Below, one piece after another: positions 1 to 11,470 of a stretch of DNA of 64,000 nt. Within the stretch, counting starts at the first letter, position 1. Each line of letters begins with the position of its first letter. The position numbers were made by a program, and so were the translations under genes. The stretch is taken from the NCBI GenBank assembly GCA_033002965.1, contig JAURVB010012911.1, positions 57,104 to 121,103 on the forward strand. The letters are read 5' to 3'. The notes under the pieces were generated by a model. It saw only the letters and a program-made list of their open reading frames with translations, was not told the DNA's origin and did no database searches. Source of the DNA: Piper betle. Lineage: Eukaryota > Streptophyta > Magnoliopsida > Piperales > Piperaceae.

Positions 1-1891
1 TGTTTTTGAGGCCGGCCTGAGGTTATCGAACCTTTGAATTGGAGCAAAGTGTAAGAAGGAAGTGATCTTGAGGCTAGGAGAAGAAGGATAGGTCCAGTTT
101 TTGGGCGCAAGGATGGAGTTTGGAGAAGAGGACGCTGGGGAAGAAGAAGATAGCAGTTTTGTAAATATGGGTTGACTCGATACCGACTCGAGTTAAAAAA
201 TAATAGTAACTCGTAATAAATCTTTAAAAATAATCATTTTAATGGGTAATGGGTAAAGTTACTAAACTAATTAATTATTGTACAAAAATGCCACGAGTAA
301 TAAAAAAATACGGTAATGATAAACGATCAATAATTAATCGACCTACTACAAGCGATTAAATTAAATCAGAGGATTTTAAGTAATTAATAAAATAAAGATT
401 TTACCTTTACCATATTAAATTTAATATTAGGTGAATAAAGTGATTATTTTAATAATGAGTTAGTAAGGTAGAAAGTGGGTTATTAAAGTATAATCGTGTA
501 AAAATCACAAGCGTCAACCTAAGTAGCATAATGATAATAAATAAAGTTAGAAACTTTAATGAGTTGAATAATTTAAAATAATTATATTAGTAATATCTTT
601 GAATTAGGATAATACAAATTAATTTAATTAATTTAATTGCACGACTTAATTAATTAAATTACTATTAATAATGATAGTGACTAAAAATTATAACTGTAAA
701 CTAAATCCTCAAGATCGTGGTTAAGTAATTATCATCGTAAAAGAAAATTAAATACTTGTTTATAATTTAATAATTATTTTAGTATTTGTTAAGTGTTAAT
801 AATGATTTAGATAATTAATTTAAAATGTAAAGTAGGGTTTAAATGATTATATCACATGAATAATTAAATATTTAATATTGTCAAATTTTAGAAGGGATAT
901 ATATATTAGTCATTTAGTTGCATGCATTTCTATTTGAATAAAATTATACTTACGTATAATTTTAAGTTCTCGTTCAGATTAGGATTGTTGTTCATAGTTG
1001 TAGGTTCATTTACAAAATATCCATGTTCGTATAATTATTTGAAATGTTGTATTTTCCCTTCATGGCAGCCCTGGTTGGCCTGAGACCAGATTCAACCACC
1101 ATGCACAGGAACGCAATCGAGGTCGAGGAATTGACTCAGTCCAACACGGGGCCACACCTTTAAAGCTACTATGTGGGAGTCTTGGTCGACTTGAGTATCT
1201 GACCACCACCATGCGTTGGAACGCAACTGGGGCTGACTCAATTTGGCAGGGCAGCACCCCCTCAAAGATTGAATACCTGCCCCCCGGTTGAAAGGGGTGA
1301 CAGGGTGTAGTGGCTCAAGACGGCTCATTATGCACTTGCGATACCGAGAGGGTGAGTCAATGGCAAATATCGGTAACTACAGGTCGTGGGCCACGTAGTG
1401 TGTGTTCAGTTGCATGGGATGGTAGCTGGATGGTGGTGGCCACCCTTCCCAGCATATAATGAGCTCGCCATAGGCTCATAACAACTAAAAGTCTCTTGAA
1501 ATGATAATAGGGATTTTATTGACTTGTTTCATTTAATTTTGCGGCTTAGTGGTTTCATAACTAATGCGGAATTGACTCCGCAGGTGAGCAGCTTTGGACT
1601 GAATAATAGAAGTGTGGTTGGTGCTTCTTTTACGAATCTTGGTATGGTGAATTGATAATAAATTGGACTTCCTTTTCTTTTTCTTGTGTTATAAATGTGG
1701 CAACGAGAAACGGTCCGAGACTGTGGGACGGTTATTTTATATATTGTCATATGCCATCAGAACATGATTTCTTTTTATGAGTTATAAACTGCTAGACTTA
1801 TCTGGTGTATTATGAATCATGTTCTAGAATGTTATTGTTACATCAATTATATTTTAGGTAGCACCTGGTCCAGTTTGGGCGGGTCATTACA
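1..1891 (+). mobile_element. Family D LTR, 3' portion (window starts inside it)
   Basis: Read on the plus strand, this is the reverse-complement image of the D LTRs at 22,019-24,834 and 28,664-32,380. Shared landmarks are the AT-rich stretch around 180-900, the GC-richer block near 1,070-1,340 and the segment around 1,500-1,760. It ends in GGGCGGGTCATTACA at 1,891, which is the D LTR end. No primer-binding site follows, so this is a 3' or solo LTR. Its beginning lies outside the window. The short open frames inside it are not genes. Confidence 0.75.
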
Positions 1892-3640
1892 CACTTTTTG
1901 GACAGAGTCATTAGAGATGACACCAGTAGAGGGAGCTTAGAGTATGGAGATACTCAAATAGTTTTGTAGGATATGAGGGTGGACTATCGAGTGCTTTAAA
2001 CAGATCCATTAGTCATAGTCTGACGTCTAAAGTAGGGAACATAGACCTTCAGAGAGATCCTTGTAGAAGGAGTATGTGACTATGCCAACAGATCCAGTTG
2101 AAACACTTGGAGCACAAATGAAAGTTTGGGTAGATGACTTGGATGGACACTTCCAAGAGATGAGCTTGGTAAACGAAGCACAACTGAAAGTTCTCCCATG
2201 AGCACTTCACCTCCTTCCCCCATCTTCCACTAGTATATGTTTGTCCCAACAGTATTATTAGTCACTCTTCAACTGATAGAAGAAAGAAAACACCAAGAAT
2301 GAGCTAGATTACATTCGACCATGGATTTAGACTATTGATTGGATTTCACTCGATCTTCGAATGGCAGATCAGTGATGGCTAATGAGAACCAGTCAGTGTT
2401 TATAAGAGCAATCACCCCATATTTCAAGAGATACTTGTAGACTCAACATTGCCTTCCCATCGTACATGTCACCACAATGATCCAGACCCATCTGGATTAG
2501 ACACGCATGGTTGTTTTACCTGAGCCGAGTTGATAGTAGCTACCGCTGGGGAGACCTGACATCCTTGGGTTAGATGTTTATTTCAAGATAGTATTAGTGA
2601 TAGTCTTATGGGGATCATCAAACAATGTTAATGACTCTTCTAGGGATGTATATGGATTGAGTACGAGAACAGGACAGTATGATATCCCAATAGGTTGACC
2701 AAAGTGATCAGATTGTTTAGTAAGTGCACCAACATACACATGACCCAAAGGCAGGGTTCCACAGATCAGATAGTTAGCAAATGATTAGATACGTAGTTTA
2801 ATTCACTTAGTGTTTGTCCTAGCCAGAGAGAGATATTTGACTCGTATTAGAATTTTGGCATAGATTATGGGTTCAGTGAGGAAGCGTCCTTCGGTGTGAG
2901 TATTTTCCTTATTCTTTGCAACCATGACTAGGTCCTTACCTTGAGACATAGGATTGAGCCTTTGCCCTGAGTATAGGAGGTACTTTTGTGGTACTGTTCA
3001 AACTTATAGTGCAATTAGCCAATGGCAAACTAGTCTTGTGGAGACAACTTCTCTCAAGCTTGGGAGCGATGCAGATATGAACTTCAGACTGACCAAATTA
3101 TGCTAACCAGATAGAGGGACACCAATGTATGGTCATCTTAACTGACAGCTTTTCTTGAGAGTCTACCACAACAGTTATAGTCATGTGAGTCAAGGTTAGT
3201 GCTACAAATTAGTATGGGACGGCAAGTCACACACCACATAAGAGCGGACGAGACATGTATCAAACCTCACTATGAATTTAGGTAAACTTGAGGGGAGATA
3301 GTGGTTCTTTAGGTCATTTGAACCCCATTTGTTTAGAAGTGCGTGACTAGTAGGCATAGAGAAACACATGCTTATTGTTAGTTGATTCCACTAGAGCCAC
3401 TTTGCTCATCCTTGATTGGTTGTTCCATAGGCTAGCCAACTATGGCGGAGTCTAATCATGGTGATCTTAGAAACATGTCCATAGACCTACCCATATGTTT
3501 AAGCCACCCAGAATCCTATATGAGTTTTTATTACCACGATGACTTGTATGATTACCTTTATAGCACCACAGATAGTGTGATGTACTTACCTAGTATGATT
3601 TTCTCATATTAGCATACTCTTCTAGATGTTCAGATTGTGT
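1892..3640 (+). mobile_element. Non-coding internal region of a family C (LARD-like) element
   Basis: No open frame of useful length. Parts of 3,060-3,250 resemble 32,930-33,100 in the other C interior (a run about a TCTACCACA motif followed by a TGAGTCAAG/TGAATCAAG motif), in the same orientation and just upstream of a C LTR. It is best read as the 3' internal part of a decayed, non-autonomous C element. The match is patchy by eye, and the first kilobase could hold other old repeats. Confidence 0.5.
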
Positions 3641-3879
3641 CCCTCTCTTGTCTTTTATGAGCTTGCCATGTGTTTAATAACCTTTCGAGCCATCCTAACC
3701 ACTTTTGGGGCCTGCAATGTAATTCCCGAGGTGGAGCCGATCACTTTAGGGTAAAAACCCAAAGCTTTTGGGTTTTGAGATAACCCAACAGATACCTTCT
3801 TAGCTAACCCAACCTATACAACCTTATCTATCCAACTCATACATCTCTTTGTATGGCACCCATAGCTCTATAGGTATGG
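3641..3879 (+). mobile_element. Family C LTR, first piece (split by nested insertions)
   Basis: Matches 33,908-34,250 of the 3' C LTR: a GTCCCTC...GCTTGCCATGTG stretch, then AACCCAACCTATACA, then the CTCTATAGGTATGG repeats. The first roughly 220 bp of a full C LTR, including its TGTAAAAC tip, are missing. The LTR stops inside a palindromic repeat at 3,879 and continues at 24,835. Confidence 0.7.
3875..3879. repeat. TATGG pentamer, left flank of the nested composite
   Basis: The same pentamer is at 24,835-24,839. Removing 3,880-24,839 rebuilds an uninterrupted C LTR, so the pair behaves like a 5-bp target-site duplication. TATGG also occurs naturally in the surrounding repeats, so the match may be partly coincidental. 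Confidence 0.4.
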
Positions 3880-4311
3880 TATAAGATCCCTCAACTTAGT
3901 CCCACATCTAATACCTACTGGGAGATGATCCTATTTATAAGTGATAATGGACTATAGAACTTGGGTTAACCATTTTAAAGAAATGACTTAGGCCCATTAC
4001 GTTGCACTTTTGGAGGGCCGGGTCATTACAAATGGTATTATAGTAACCTGGTTACATGTTAGATGGTGGGCTGGACTAGGAATGTTGGCTAGGCTGCCGG
4101 TCACGGGCCAAAATAAGGTCGTGGGATGGGGCTAGCATCAAGCCAAGGGTAGGAATTTCGGGAACAAAATTTTGTAAGGTAGGTGGATTGCGTGATCCCT
4201 CAACTTAGTCTTATAAGTGGGAATGGACTGTAGATCTTTAACTTAGGTTAACCATTTTAAAGAAATGAGTCAGGCCTGTTACGTTGCACTTTAGGGGGAC
4301 GGGTCATTACA
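3880..4311 (+). mobile_element. TRIM-like miniature LTR element
   Basis: Two direct repeats, 3,880-4,030 and 4,189-4,311, share a GATCCCTCAACTTAG start, a TTAACCATTTTAAAGAAATGA middle and a GGGTCATTACA end. The left copy is followed by TGGTATTATAGTAACC (4,033 on), a plausible decayed tRNA-Met primer-binding site. The right copy is preceded by the purine-rich AAGGTAGGTGGAT (4,176-4,188). With about 160 bp of non-coding interior, this is the layout of a terminal-repeat retrotransposon in miniature. The left LTR carries about 30 bp not present in the right one. Confidence 0.6.
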
Positions 4312-4315
4312 AACC

Positions 4316-5091
4316 TGTAACGACCCCTAACTAGCAGGGAGTTACTCAAAGAGATAAATGATGTAACCATAACATTCAAGAACATGAATTGTAATACGGC
4401 AAATAAGACGAGAAATTTATAAATCATAAAAATAAATCATGTTCTAATAGCATGTGACAATACATAAAAATAAAGTCCCACAATCTCTGACTGTTTCCCA
4501 TAGCCACATTTATAACACAAGAGAATCAAAGGAAGTCCAATTTATTATCAATTCACCAAACCTTGGTTGGTAAAAGATCCACCAACCACACTTTTTTAGT
4601 CCTCAATTCAAAGCTACTCACCTGCAGAGGCAATTCCGCGTTAGTGATAAAACCACTAAGTTGCATAATTAAATTAAACAAGTCAATATAATCCCTATTA
4701 TCATTTTTCGAGACATTTAGTTGTTTTGAGCCTATGCTGAGCACCAATTATTCTGGGAGGGGTGGCCACCCCATCCAACGTGCGCACACACGCTACATGG
4801 CCCACGGCTTGTAGTTATTGATATTTGCCATTGACTCATCCTTTCGGTATCACAAATGCATAATGAGCCGTCTTGTGCCGCTGCGTCCTGTCACCTCTTT
4901 TAGCATGGGGGCAAGTATTTAATCTTTCAGAGAATGCTGCCCTGTGTCGAATTGAGTCGACCCCGGTTGCGCTCAGTGCATGGTGGTTGGATATGAACTC
5001 AAGTCAGTGAGGACTCCCACATAGTAATTTTTTAAAGGGTGCAGCCCTGTGTCAGACTAAGTCAATTCCTTGACTCCGATTGCACTCGGTG
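4316..5091 (-). mobile_element. Family D LTR (3' LTR of the D element), first piece
   Basis: Starts TGTAACGACCC like the LTRs at 22,019 and 28,664, and matches the former along its length (ACATTCAAGAACATGAAT, CCACTAAGT..ATAATTAAAT). It is cut at 5,091 by the family A insertion and continues at 16,820. In the orientation of the D coding remnants this is the downstream LTR. Confidence 0.85.
5087..5091. repeat. Target-site duplication CGGTG, left copy (element A)
   Basis: CGGTG immediately precedes the TG of the left A LTR and is repeated at 16,815-16,819 immediately after the CA of the right LTR. Together they define the exact ends of the insertion into the D LTR. Confidence 0.9.
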
Positions 5092-8000
5092 TGTAACACC
5101 CCAATCCGGTTTACTCTCAACCCGGACCAGAACTGTTACAAAGGATCGAACTACTCGTAAGCCGATTAAGTTGGCTGACCTAAACCTAAACGGCTACGAC
5201 ATGACCCTCTCGACATCTCAAGATGGAGCACGCCACTAATGCGCAAACAATATATGTATGAGATGCAAAACCCTAACAGGATACTACGTGAATGTCATGA
5301 TAATTACCGCACACCAAAATAATTAAAACAACAATAAAATTCATAAAATCTAAAATAAAACGGACAGAGCCTCCCCTAAAAGTGCAATAAGGGGATGACC
5401 TGTATTTTATACAGCACAATAGGTATACACATAAAACAGCAATTTATACCACACTAGACTTCAAATCAACTATACATATCATAATTGGCAGCCAGTCCAC
5501 TTGCAATTCCTGTTCATCGTGTTTTTGTCCATTTCAAACTCACATAGCTCATCATCCTGGACATTGGAACTTTTCCAAAACATTTCTAAGAAGATTCATA
5601 CATTTCTAAACAAGATCTATAAGTCTCTTAACTCATGCATATGTGCACAACATGTATATCACAAGCATCATTCAACCCACATCATATCTTACACAAAAAT
5701 CGGCGCGGCACCAGGTATGCGTGTGCAATGCAAGCGCTACTCCTTCGTCGAGGCCGGCATACACCAATCATCATCCTCACCTACATATAGTAGAAAAATG
5801 TCAGCAACGGTTGTCACTGGTCTGGAAATAACTATTATCAAACTGAAACATGAGAGCAAACTCTCATGGAACACAAACAATCACATATCTTCCTCAAGAA
5901 CTCTCATAAGGGCAACTACAAAGGAGCCGTCGAGCAGCTGACTCAACAGCATCCCAATCTAGCTGGTACTGTGCCACTCACGACACTTCTTTTTCAGTAC
6001 TGCACGTAAAACTTTTATCTTAAGCCCTCTCCGAACCTCCATATTACTCCTGGCCTTGAGCAGGTAGGCCGAGCACTCTCAGGCAGTCGCCTTTAGTACC
6101 GTTTGAACCATAAGTCCAGACATGCACTGTACTAAATAGTACCCGTAAACCTCCATGTCCTCCGGGTGTGAGGAACTCAAACGCGGAGTTGTCAGGATCC
6201 CTCGGGAATGGAACAGTCCGCTGGCACTAATCCAGAGCCCGCTTTGACTGGCCGGCATCCGCTCATGGTACGTGCAGTCCACTCATCTTCTCTTGTCTCA
6301 CTAAAAACTCGATAAAACTATTCATAGGGCTGGGTCGGGATTTATTATAATAGGCCCGAAGGCAACTTGAGGTGGATCTTATTTTCGAAAACAAACTCGA
6401 GGGATCTCATCCTCGAGGGTTATTAATTCCGAAAAACATCGACCAGGTGACCCGTGTTAGGTGGGGTCCAATAAATCATCCACCTGACACGTCCTACAAT
6501 CAATAAATCAAATCCGATAGAATAGAGCGATAAAACCTGAGAAGCGTGTCCTAACGGATCTGTCAGAAGCTCCAAGCGCAATCTCGTGCCTAGACGGCGA
6601 GCTCCCGCAACGAACCTACATGAACATAACTATTTACGAACGCCCATACATATATGATGCACACCTATATAACTAAGATATCCACATGCATACAATTATC
6701 TAATCAACCATGATAATCATCTCGACAAGTACCGTACGTCTCTAATTGTCAAGCCAGTTAATAATTTTATCATTTCATATGTTACTTATTACCTAGCACT
6801 TTTAATTCCAATTTCAAAGCATACCTATTCTAATCAGGTGACAATGGTTTAATCACTTTAATCTGTTTAACTTAATGTTAGCACGCAAAACCTAATACAT
6901 ACATATTCATAAATTAACTAGTTAACAAGCATTTAATTAACTATACAATAGTTTACTAACAATTTCATAATGTTAGCATGCAAAACCTAATTCATACATA
7001 TTCATGAATTAACTAGTTAACAAGCATTTAATTAACTATTCAATGGTTCACTAACAATTTCATTACTAAGCATTCACATCATACAACACAATTTAAGCTA
7101 ATCATCACATGTTTATCATAATCACGATTAATTAAACTAAAATCATGAAATTAATTCAATTAATTCTAATATGCTACCATGACCACAACATGTATGTAAT
7201 AATTCTAAAACGGGAAGAACCACCTCGCGATCGGCGCTGAAATCGGTGCCGACGAACGAAGGCGGCAGTTTTCCGGCGACTATGCCGGCGGTTTCCGGCA
7301 GCTCCGGTGGTTTTCCGGTGACTGCTCCGGCGAGGCAATCGGAGGTAGGGGTTTGCACCGCCCTCGGTGAGCTGAACCCAATGGCGGTGACGACGAGGGC
7401 AGCCGCGGCGGCGATGGCCGCCAACGGCGGCGTCGAGTGCGGTCGGGGCGGTCGGCCGCTCTGATCAGACCCACGGCCGACCCTCGACGGCGGCGCTAAT
7501 CAGAGGGGAAAGGTAGGGGAGGTCGAGGGGAGGAGCTCCGACGTCACGGTGGCGGCGGTCCGGCACAGACGGCGGCGAAATCGCGTCGGGAATGGAGGAA
7601 CAGTCGAGGGCGATTTCCGGCAGTCACGGCGGCTGACGGTGGCCGGGCGTGGTCGAGGCGACAAGGCGACGGCATGGCCGGGCTGGGCGGCGTCGATCGG
7701 AGGTGGTCCGGCGTCGGTGGTGGCGGCAAAATCCCAAGGGCGGCGGCGGTGGTGAAAAGCGTCGGGGTTTGGGGAGGAAGATGAGGTGTATAGGGCGATG
7801 GCAAGGTTGTAAATAAAACTTGACTCGACACCGGCTCGAGTCAAGAATGATAACGGGCTCAGAATAAATTCTAGAAAAATCTAGAAAAATTGGGAAAAAT
7901 CCCATAAAATCAAACAAAATATCACAACACCCAAATGACATGTCGTATAACTAATAACCCACCCGAATACCATCTAACACGCCCTAATGCGTTATTCGGC

Positions 8001-8257
8001 CTAAACTAATTCTACGATCACAACATAAAAATAAAATAAAATCATCAACTGTATACTCTCATATCTACTGATAACTCAGTCTGCTGATGCGTATCGGACG
8101 CTATCATCAATACTTGGGTATACATAAACCCTCATAGCACGAGCGCACGGTCGGCCTCGGCCCCGCACACGTGTTCTGAAAGCTGAACCGACTCAAACTA
8201 CGGTCAAACCAACCGGCTAACGACTATAAAACCCTGACTCGAGTCGCGGGTTTTACA
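5092..8257 (-). repeat. 3' LTR of element A
   Basis: Nearly identical to 13,652-16,814. On the minus strand it runs from TGTAAAACCCGCGACTC to GGGGTGTTACA. It holds a GC-rich block (about 7,210-7,760) rich in CCG/GCC within otherwise AT-rich DNA, and a dyad near 6,390-6,415 related to the CTCGAGG...CCTCGAG motif of the solo A LTRs. The 146-codon plus-strand frame at 5,501-5,941 recurs in the other LTR only because the LTRs are copies. Confidence 0.95.
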
Positions 8258-8270
8258 ACCTTCCCCCTTA
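8258..8270 (-). other. Polypurine tract of element A
   Basis: Directly upstream of the 3' LTR on the minus strand is AAGGGGGAAGGT, abutting the LTR tip TGTAAAAC. This is the expected primer for plus-strand DNA synthesis. Confidence 0.85.
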
Positions 8271-8292
8271 TAAAAATTTCGTCCTCGAAATT

Positions 8293-9828
8293 TTAAGTTA
8301 AGGAGGTGTCAAACATAATGCTGTAACTGTAATAGAGGTTGGAAACTGGAGTACCTGGTCCAGAAGCTAGCTGCCCGAACAACTCGGGATACCTCCTCCT
8401 AATCTCGTCCTCACGCGCCCATGTAGATTCTTCAACTCCGCGTCGATTCCACTGCACTCGTACTAAGGAAACCTGCTTACGTCTGAGGGTCTTCACTTGA
8501 CGATCAACTATCCTCGTTGCGTCTTCAGGATACGTCAAGTCAGGATGGAGTTCTATCCCTTGGAAACTGATAACGTGGGAGTTATCTGGGTGGTACTTCT
8601 TTAATAAGGATATGTGGAACACTGGGTGTACGGCTGATAGGTGAGGCGGCAATGCCAAGCGATAGGCCACCTGACCTACACGTTCTAGAACATCGAATGG
8701 TCCTATGTACCGCGGGCTAAGCTTCCCACGCATACCAAACCTCATGTTTCCCTTGGTCGGTGACACCTTCAAAAGAACATGTTCTCCGACCATGAAGTGA
8801 ACCTCACGTTGGCGTTGGTCAGCGTAGCTTCTCTGTCGGTCCTGGGCTGACCTCATCCTCTTTTTAATCTGCATAACCACATCCTGTGTTTGCTGAACCA
8901 TCTCTGGTCCAACTATCATCGGCTCACTGCCCTGTACCCAACACACTGGGGATCTGCACGGCCTACCATATAGAGCTTCAAATGGTGCCATCCCAATGCT
9001 AGCCTGATAACTGTTGTTGTAAGAGAATTCCACCAAGGGCAAATGCTCAACCCAGTCGCCTCCAAAATCTAACATACAGGCCCTGAGCAAATCCTCAAGA
9101 ATCTGAATGGTTCTTTCGGACTGTCCATCTGGCTGAGGGTGGAAAGCGGTACTGAACTTCGACTCTGTACCCATGGCTGCTTGAAAAACTTTCCAGAAAC
9201 GGGACGTAAATCGTGGGTCTCTGTCTGAGATGATCTCCAACGGAACTCCATGTAGTCGTACTAATTCATCCCGATACAAGGTCGCCAAAGTGGACAATGG
9301 GTAATCCATTCTAATAGGGATAAAATGTGCAGACTTCGTGAGTCGATCCACTATTACCCATACTGCATCTTTCTGGTGGCGGTTCTTAGGCAGACCGACT
9401 ATAAAATCATAAGCTATACTCTCCCACTTCCACTCTGGGGTCTCCAGTGGCTGTAAGGTCCCACCGGGGCGCATGTGTTCAGCCTTCACCTGTTGGCAGA
9501 CTAAACACCTGGCTACAGTGTCAAAAACCTCTCTCTTCAACCCTGGCCACCAATAGGATCGCCGAACATCGTGATACATCTTCACTCCACCTGGATGCAC
9601 TATGCACCTCGAGGTGTGGGCGTCGTGAAGAACAGTCCTACGAAGTTCGGGATACTCAATGATGTTCGAAACGAAGAGACGTCCTCTCAATCTGACCAGT
9701 CCATCTGCATCTCTGACCAAATCTCTGTGAACTCCCTGCTCTAACCACTGAGTCAACTGTTTATCCTTGTTCTGTGCAGCCCTAATCTGCTCAAAAATAC
9801 TCGGCTGAATGGAGAGTCTAGAAATCAT
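8293..9828 (-). CDS. Integrase with chromodomain (3' part of pol), element A
   Basis: A 511-codon frame covering the integrase of a gypsy polyprotein, which inserts the cDNA into host chromatin. The HHCC zinc-binding residues are H71, H78, C108 and C111. The catalytic triad is D141 (YDFIVGLP), D202 (SDRDPRF) and E238 (DGQSERT), with the canonical 35-residue spacing between D202 and E238. The YNNSYQASIGMAPFEALYG signature follows at about 270-288. The tail from about 435 to 490 (a TRIVDRQVK...VQWNRRGVEESTWARE pattern) is the chromodomain typical of Tekay/Del chromoviruses. The frame is not an independent gene: it is separated from RT-RNase H upstream only by an in-frame TAG at 9,838-9,840, so the ATG at 9,828 is probably not a natural start. 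Confidence 0.93.
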   Translation of the reverse strand: MISRLSIQPSIFEQIRAAQNKDKQLTQWLEQGVHRDLVRDADGLVRLRGRLFVSNIIEYPELRRTVLHDAHTSRCIVHPGGVKMYHDVRRSYWWPGLKREVFDTVARCLVCQQVKAEHMRPGGTLQPLETPEWKWESIAYDFIVGLPKNRHQKDAVWVIVDRLTKSAHFIPIRMDYPLSTLATLYRDELVRLHGVPLEIISDRDPRFTSRFWKVFQAAMGTESKFSTAFHPQPDGQSERTIQILEDLLRACMLDFGGDWVEHLPLVEFSYNNSYQASIGMAPFEALYGRPCRSPVCWVQGSEPMIVGPEMVQQTQDVVMQIKKRMRSAQDRQRSYADQRQREVHFMVGEHVLLKVSPTKGNMRFGMRGKLSPRYIGPFDVLERVGQVAYRLALPPHLSAVHPVFHISLLKKYHPDNSHVISFQGIELHPDLTYPEDATRIVDRQVKTLRRKQVSLVRVQWNRRGVEESTWAREDEIRRRYPELFGQLASGPGTPVSNLYYSYSIMFDTSLT

Positions 9829-9837
9829 TCCAACTAA

Positions 9838-10779
9838 CTACCTCTGACGTGTATCAGTCGGAGTCACTGAAACTGCTGTCATTCCCACTGAGTCTTGAAC
9901 TGGCCTCCTACTCAAGGCGTCTGCTACCACGTTCGCTTTGCCCTCATGATATGAGATATCGATGTCATAATCAGACAACAACTCCAACCATCTCCTCTGT
10001 CGACTGTTCAAATCTTTCTGTGTGAAGATATACTTCAGACTTTTGTGATCAGTCAAAAGTCGGAATGAGATCCCATAGAGGTAATGTCTCCATATTCTGA
10101 GGGCAAAAACCACTGCTGCAAGTTCCAAATCGTGAGTAGGGTAGTTACGCTCATGCACCTTTAGCTGACGAGATGCATATGCAATAACCTTATCTCTCTG
10201 CATCAAAACACAACCTAGCCCAATTCCTGAGGCATCTGTGTAGACTACAAAGTCATCGTGCCCCTCTGGTATTGTGAGAATTGGCGCCGAGGTCAATTTC
10301 TCCTTCAGCGTCCTGAAACTCTGCTCACATTCGTCAGTCCATACAAAGTGTTTGTCCTTCTTAGTCAGTTGCGTGAGAGGAGCTGCTATGGAGGAAAAAC
10401 CCTGTATGAAACGACGGCAATACCCTGCTAGACCAAGGAAACTCCGTATCTCGGAAGGTGTTCTCGGTGGTCCCCATTGTACAATTGCCTCTATCTTCAC
10501 TGGGTCCACTGAAATCCCTGCTGCTGATATAATATGCCCTAAGAAGTTGACCTGTGAGAGCCAAAAGTCACACTTCGCAAATTTTTCGTACAATCTGTGC
10601 TCTCTTAGGGTTTGTAACACCGTACGGAGATGCTGCTCATGTTCTTCCCTCGATGAGGAATACACCAAAATATCGTCCACAAAGACTATTACAAATCGAT
10701 CCAAGAAGGGACTGAACACTCTGTTCATTAGGTCCATGAATGCTGCTGGAGCATTTGTCAATCCGAAGGGCATAACCAA
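9838..10779 (-). CDS. Reverse transcriptase (C-terminal) and RNase H, element A
   Basis: A 313-codon frame. The RT part shows the [11 protein letters not shown] block (residues 4-14), the catalytic FVDD (33-36) and the LGHIIS block (80-85). The RNase H domain follows from about residue 175, with acidic residues D182 (YTDAS), E219 (HDLELAAVV), D244 (LLTDHKSL) and D288 (ANVVADALS). In the family it converts the genomic RNA to DNA and removes the RNA strand. The frame is joined to the RT N-terminal part (10,637-11,470) by a one-base frameshift near 10,800, so homology continues upstream of the listed start codon. It ends at a TAG at 9,838 where related elements read through into integrase. Confidence 0.93.
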   Translation of the reverse strand: MVMPFGLTNAPAAFMDLMNRVFSPFLDRFVIVFVDDILVYSSSREEHEQHLRTVLQTLREHRLYEKFAKCDFWLSQVNFLGHIISAAGISVDPVKIEAIVQWGPPRTPSEIRSFLGLAGYCRRFIQGFSSIAAPLTQLTKKDKHFVWTDECEQSFRTLKEKLTSAPILTIPEGHDDFVVYTDASGIGLGCVLMQRDKVIAYASRQLKVHERNYPTHDLELAAVVFALRIWRHYLYGISFRLLTDHKSLKYIFTQKDLNSRQRRWLELLSDYDIDISYHEGKANVVADALSRRPVQDSVGMTAVSVTPTDTRQR

Positions 10780-11470
10780 AAATTCGTAGTGTCCATACCT
10801 TCGTTCTAAATGCAGTCTTCGGAATGTCCTCTGCTCTAATCCTCAACTGATGGTAGCCGGATCTCAAATCAATCTTTGAAAAGACCGTTGCTGAGCTTAA
10901 CTGGTCAAATAAATCATCAATGCGAGGAAGAGGGTATTTGTTCTTAATGGTCACATGGTTTAACATCCTATAGTCGATGCATAAACGCATGCTTCCATCC
11001 TTCTTCTTCACAAACAACACCGGTGCTCCCCACGGTGACACGCTCGGTCGGATAAAACCCTGATCCAACAGTGTCTGCAATTGCTCCTTAAGCTCTCGGA
11101 GTTCCAGTGGTGCCATCCTATATGGTGTTCTAGAGATGGGTGCCGTCCCTGGCATTAAATCTATAGCAAAATCGACTTCTCTCCTCGGTGGCAATCCGGT
11201 GATCTCATCCGAAAAGACATCTGCAAACTCCCTGACAACTGGAATCAGCTCAACACTGGGCTTGTCCCCTGAGCCATTCTGTTCCGCCAACACCAAAGCA
11301 GCCATCAGCAACTCACAACCCCTGTCTAACTGTCTCGCTGCATTCTGATAGGAGATCCAACCTCTCTCTCTGTTTCTACCCTGACCCTGGAAAAAGAAGG
11401 GCGCCTTCCGCATCGAAAAATCACTATCTTCTTCCGGCAATCGATCAAAGCTCCTTGCTTGGACATCCAA
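10637..11470 (-). CDS. Reverse transcriptase N-terminal part, element A
   Basis: A 277-codon frame. Residues 35-60 are the protease-RT linker; LPPRREVDF (93-101) and [12 protein letters not shown] (117-128) are the standard start of gypsy [19 protein letters not shown] (155-171) and [13 protein letters not shown] (199-211) carry the first RT motifs, including catalytic D201. Gypsy-like reading is lost after about residue 223 because of a single-base shift near 10,800, and RT resumes in the frame of 9,838-10,779. Upstream it should be continuous with gag-protease, but a second shift near 11,400 separates them. The roughly 160 codons after the shift are out-of-frame noise. Confidence 0.9.
   Translation of the reverse strand: MDVQARSFDRLPEEDSDFSMRKAPFFFQGQGRNRERGWISYQNAARQLDRGCELLMAALVLAEQNGSGDKPSVELIPVVREFADVFSDEITGLPPRREVDFAIDLMPGTAPISRTPYRMAPLELRELKEQLQTLLDQGFIRPSVSPWGAPVLFVKKKDGSMRLCIDYRMLNHVTIKNKYPLPRIDDLFDQLSSATVFSKIDLRSGYHQLRIRAEDIPKTAFRTKVWTLRIFGYALRIDKCSSSIHGPNEQSVQSLLGSICNSLCGRYFGVFLIEGRT

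Noticed and set aside
5501..5941. 146-codon plus-strand frame, conserved at 14,061-14,522
   Set aside because: The two copies are the LTRs of one young element; identity reflects recent copying. No domain is recognisable and the frame is antisense to the element.
7143..7941. Proline/arginine-rich frames on both strands (also at 15,703-16,500, 37,902-38,548, 55,503-56,217 and 60,861-61,559)
   Set aside because: Overlapping open frames on both strands are expected in a GC-rich block of an LTR; no domain, and the frames are not kept between copies.
10274..10789. 171-codon plus-strand frame
   Set aside because: Antisense shadow of the RT-RNase H coding region.
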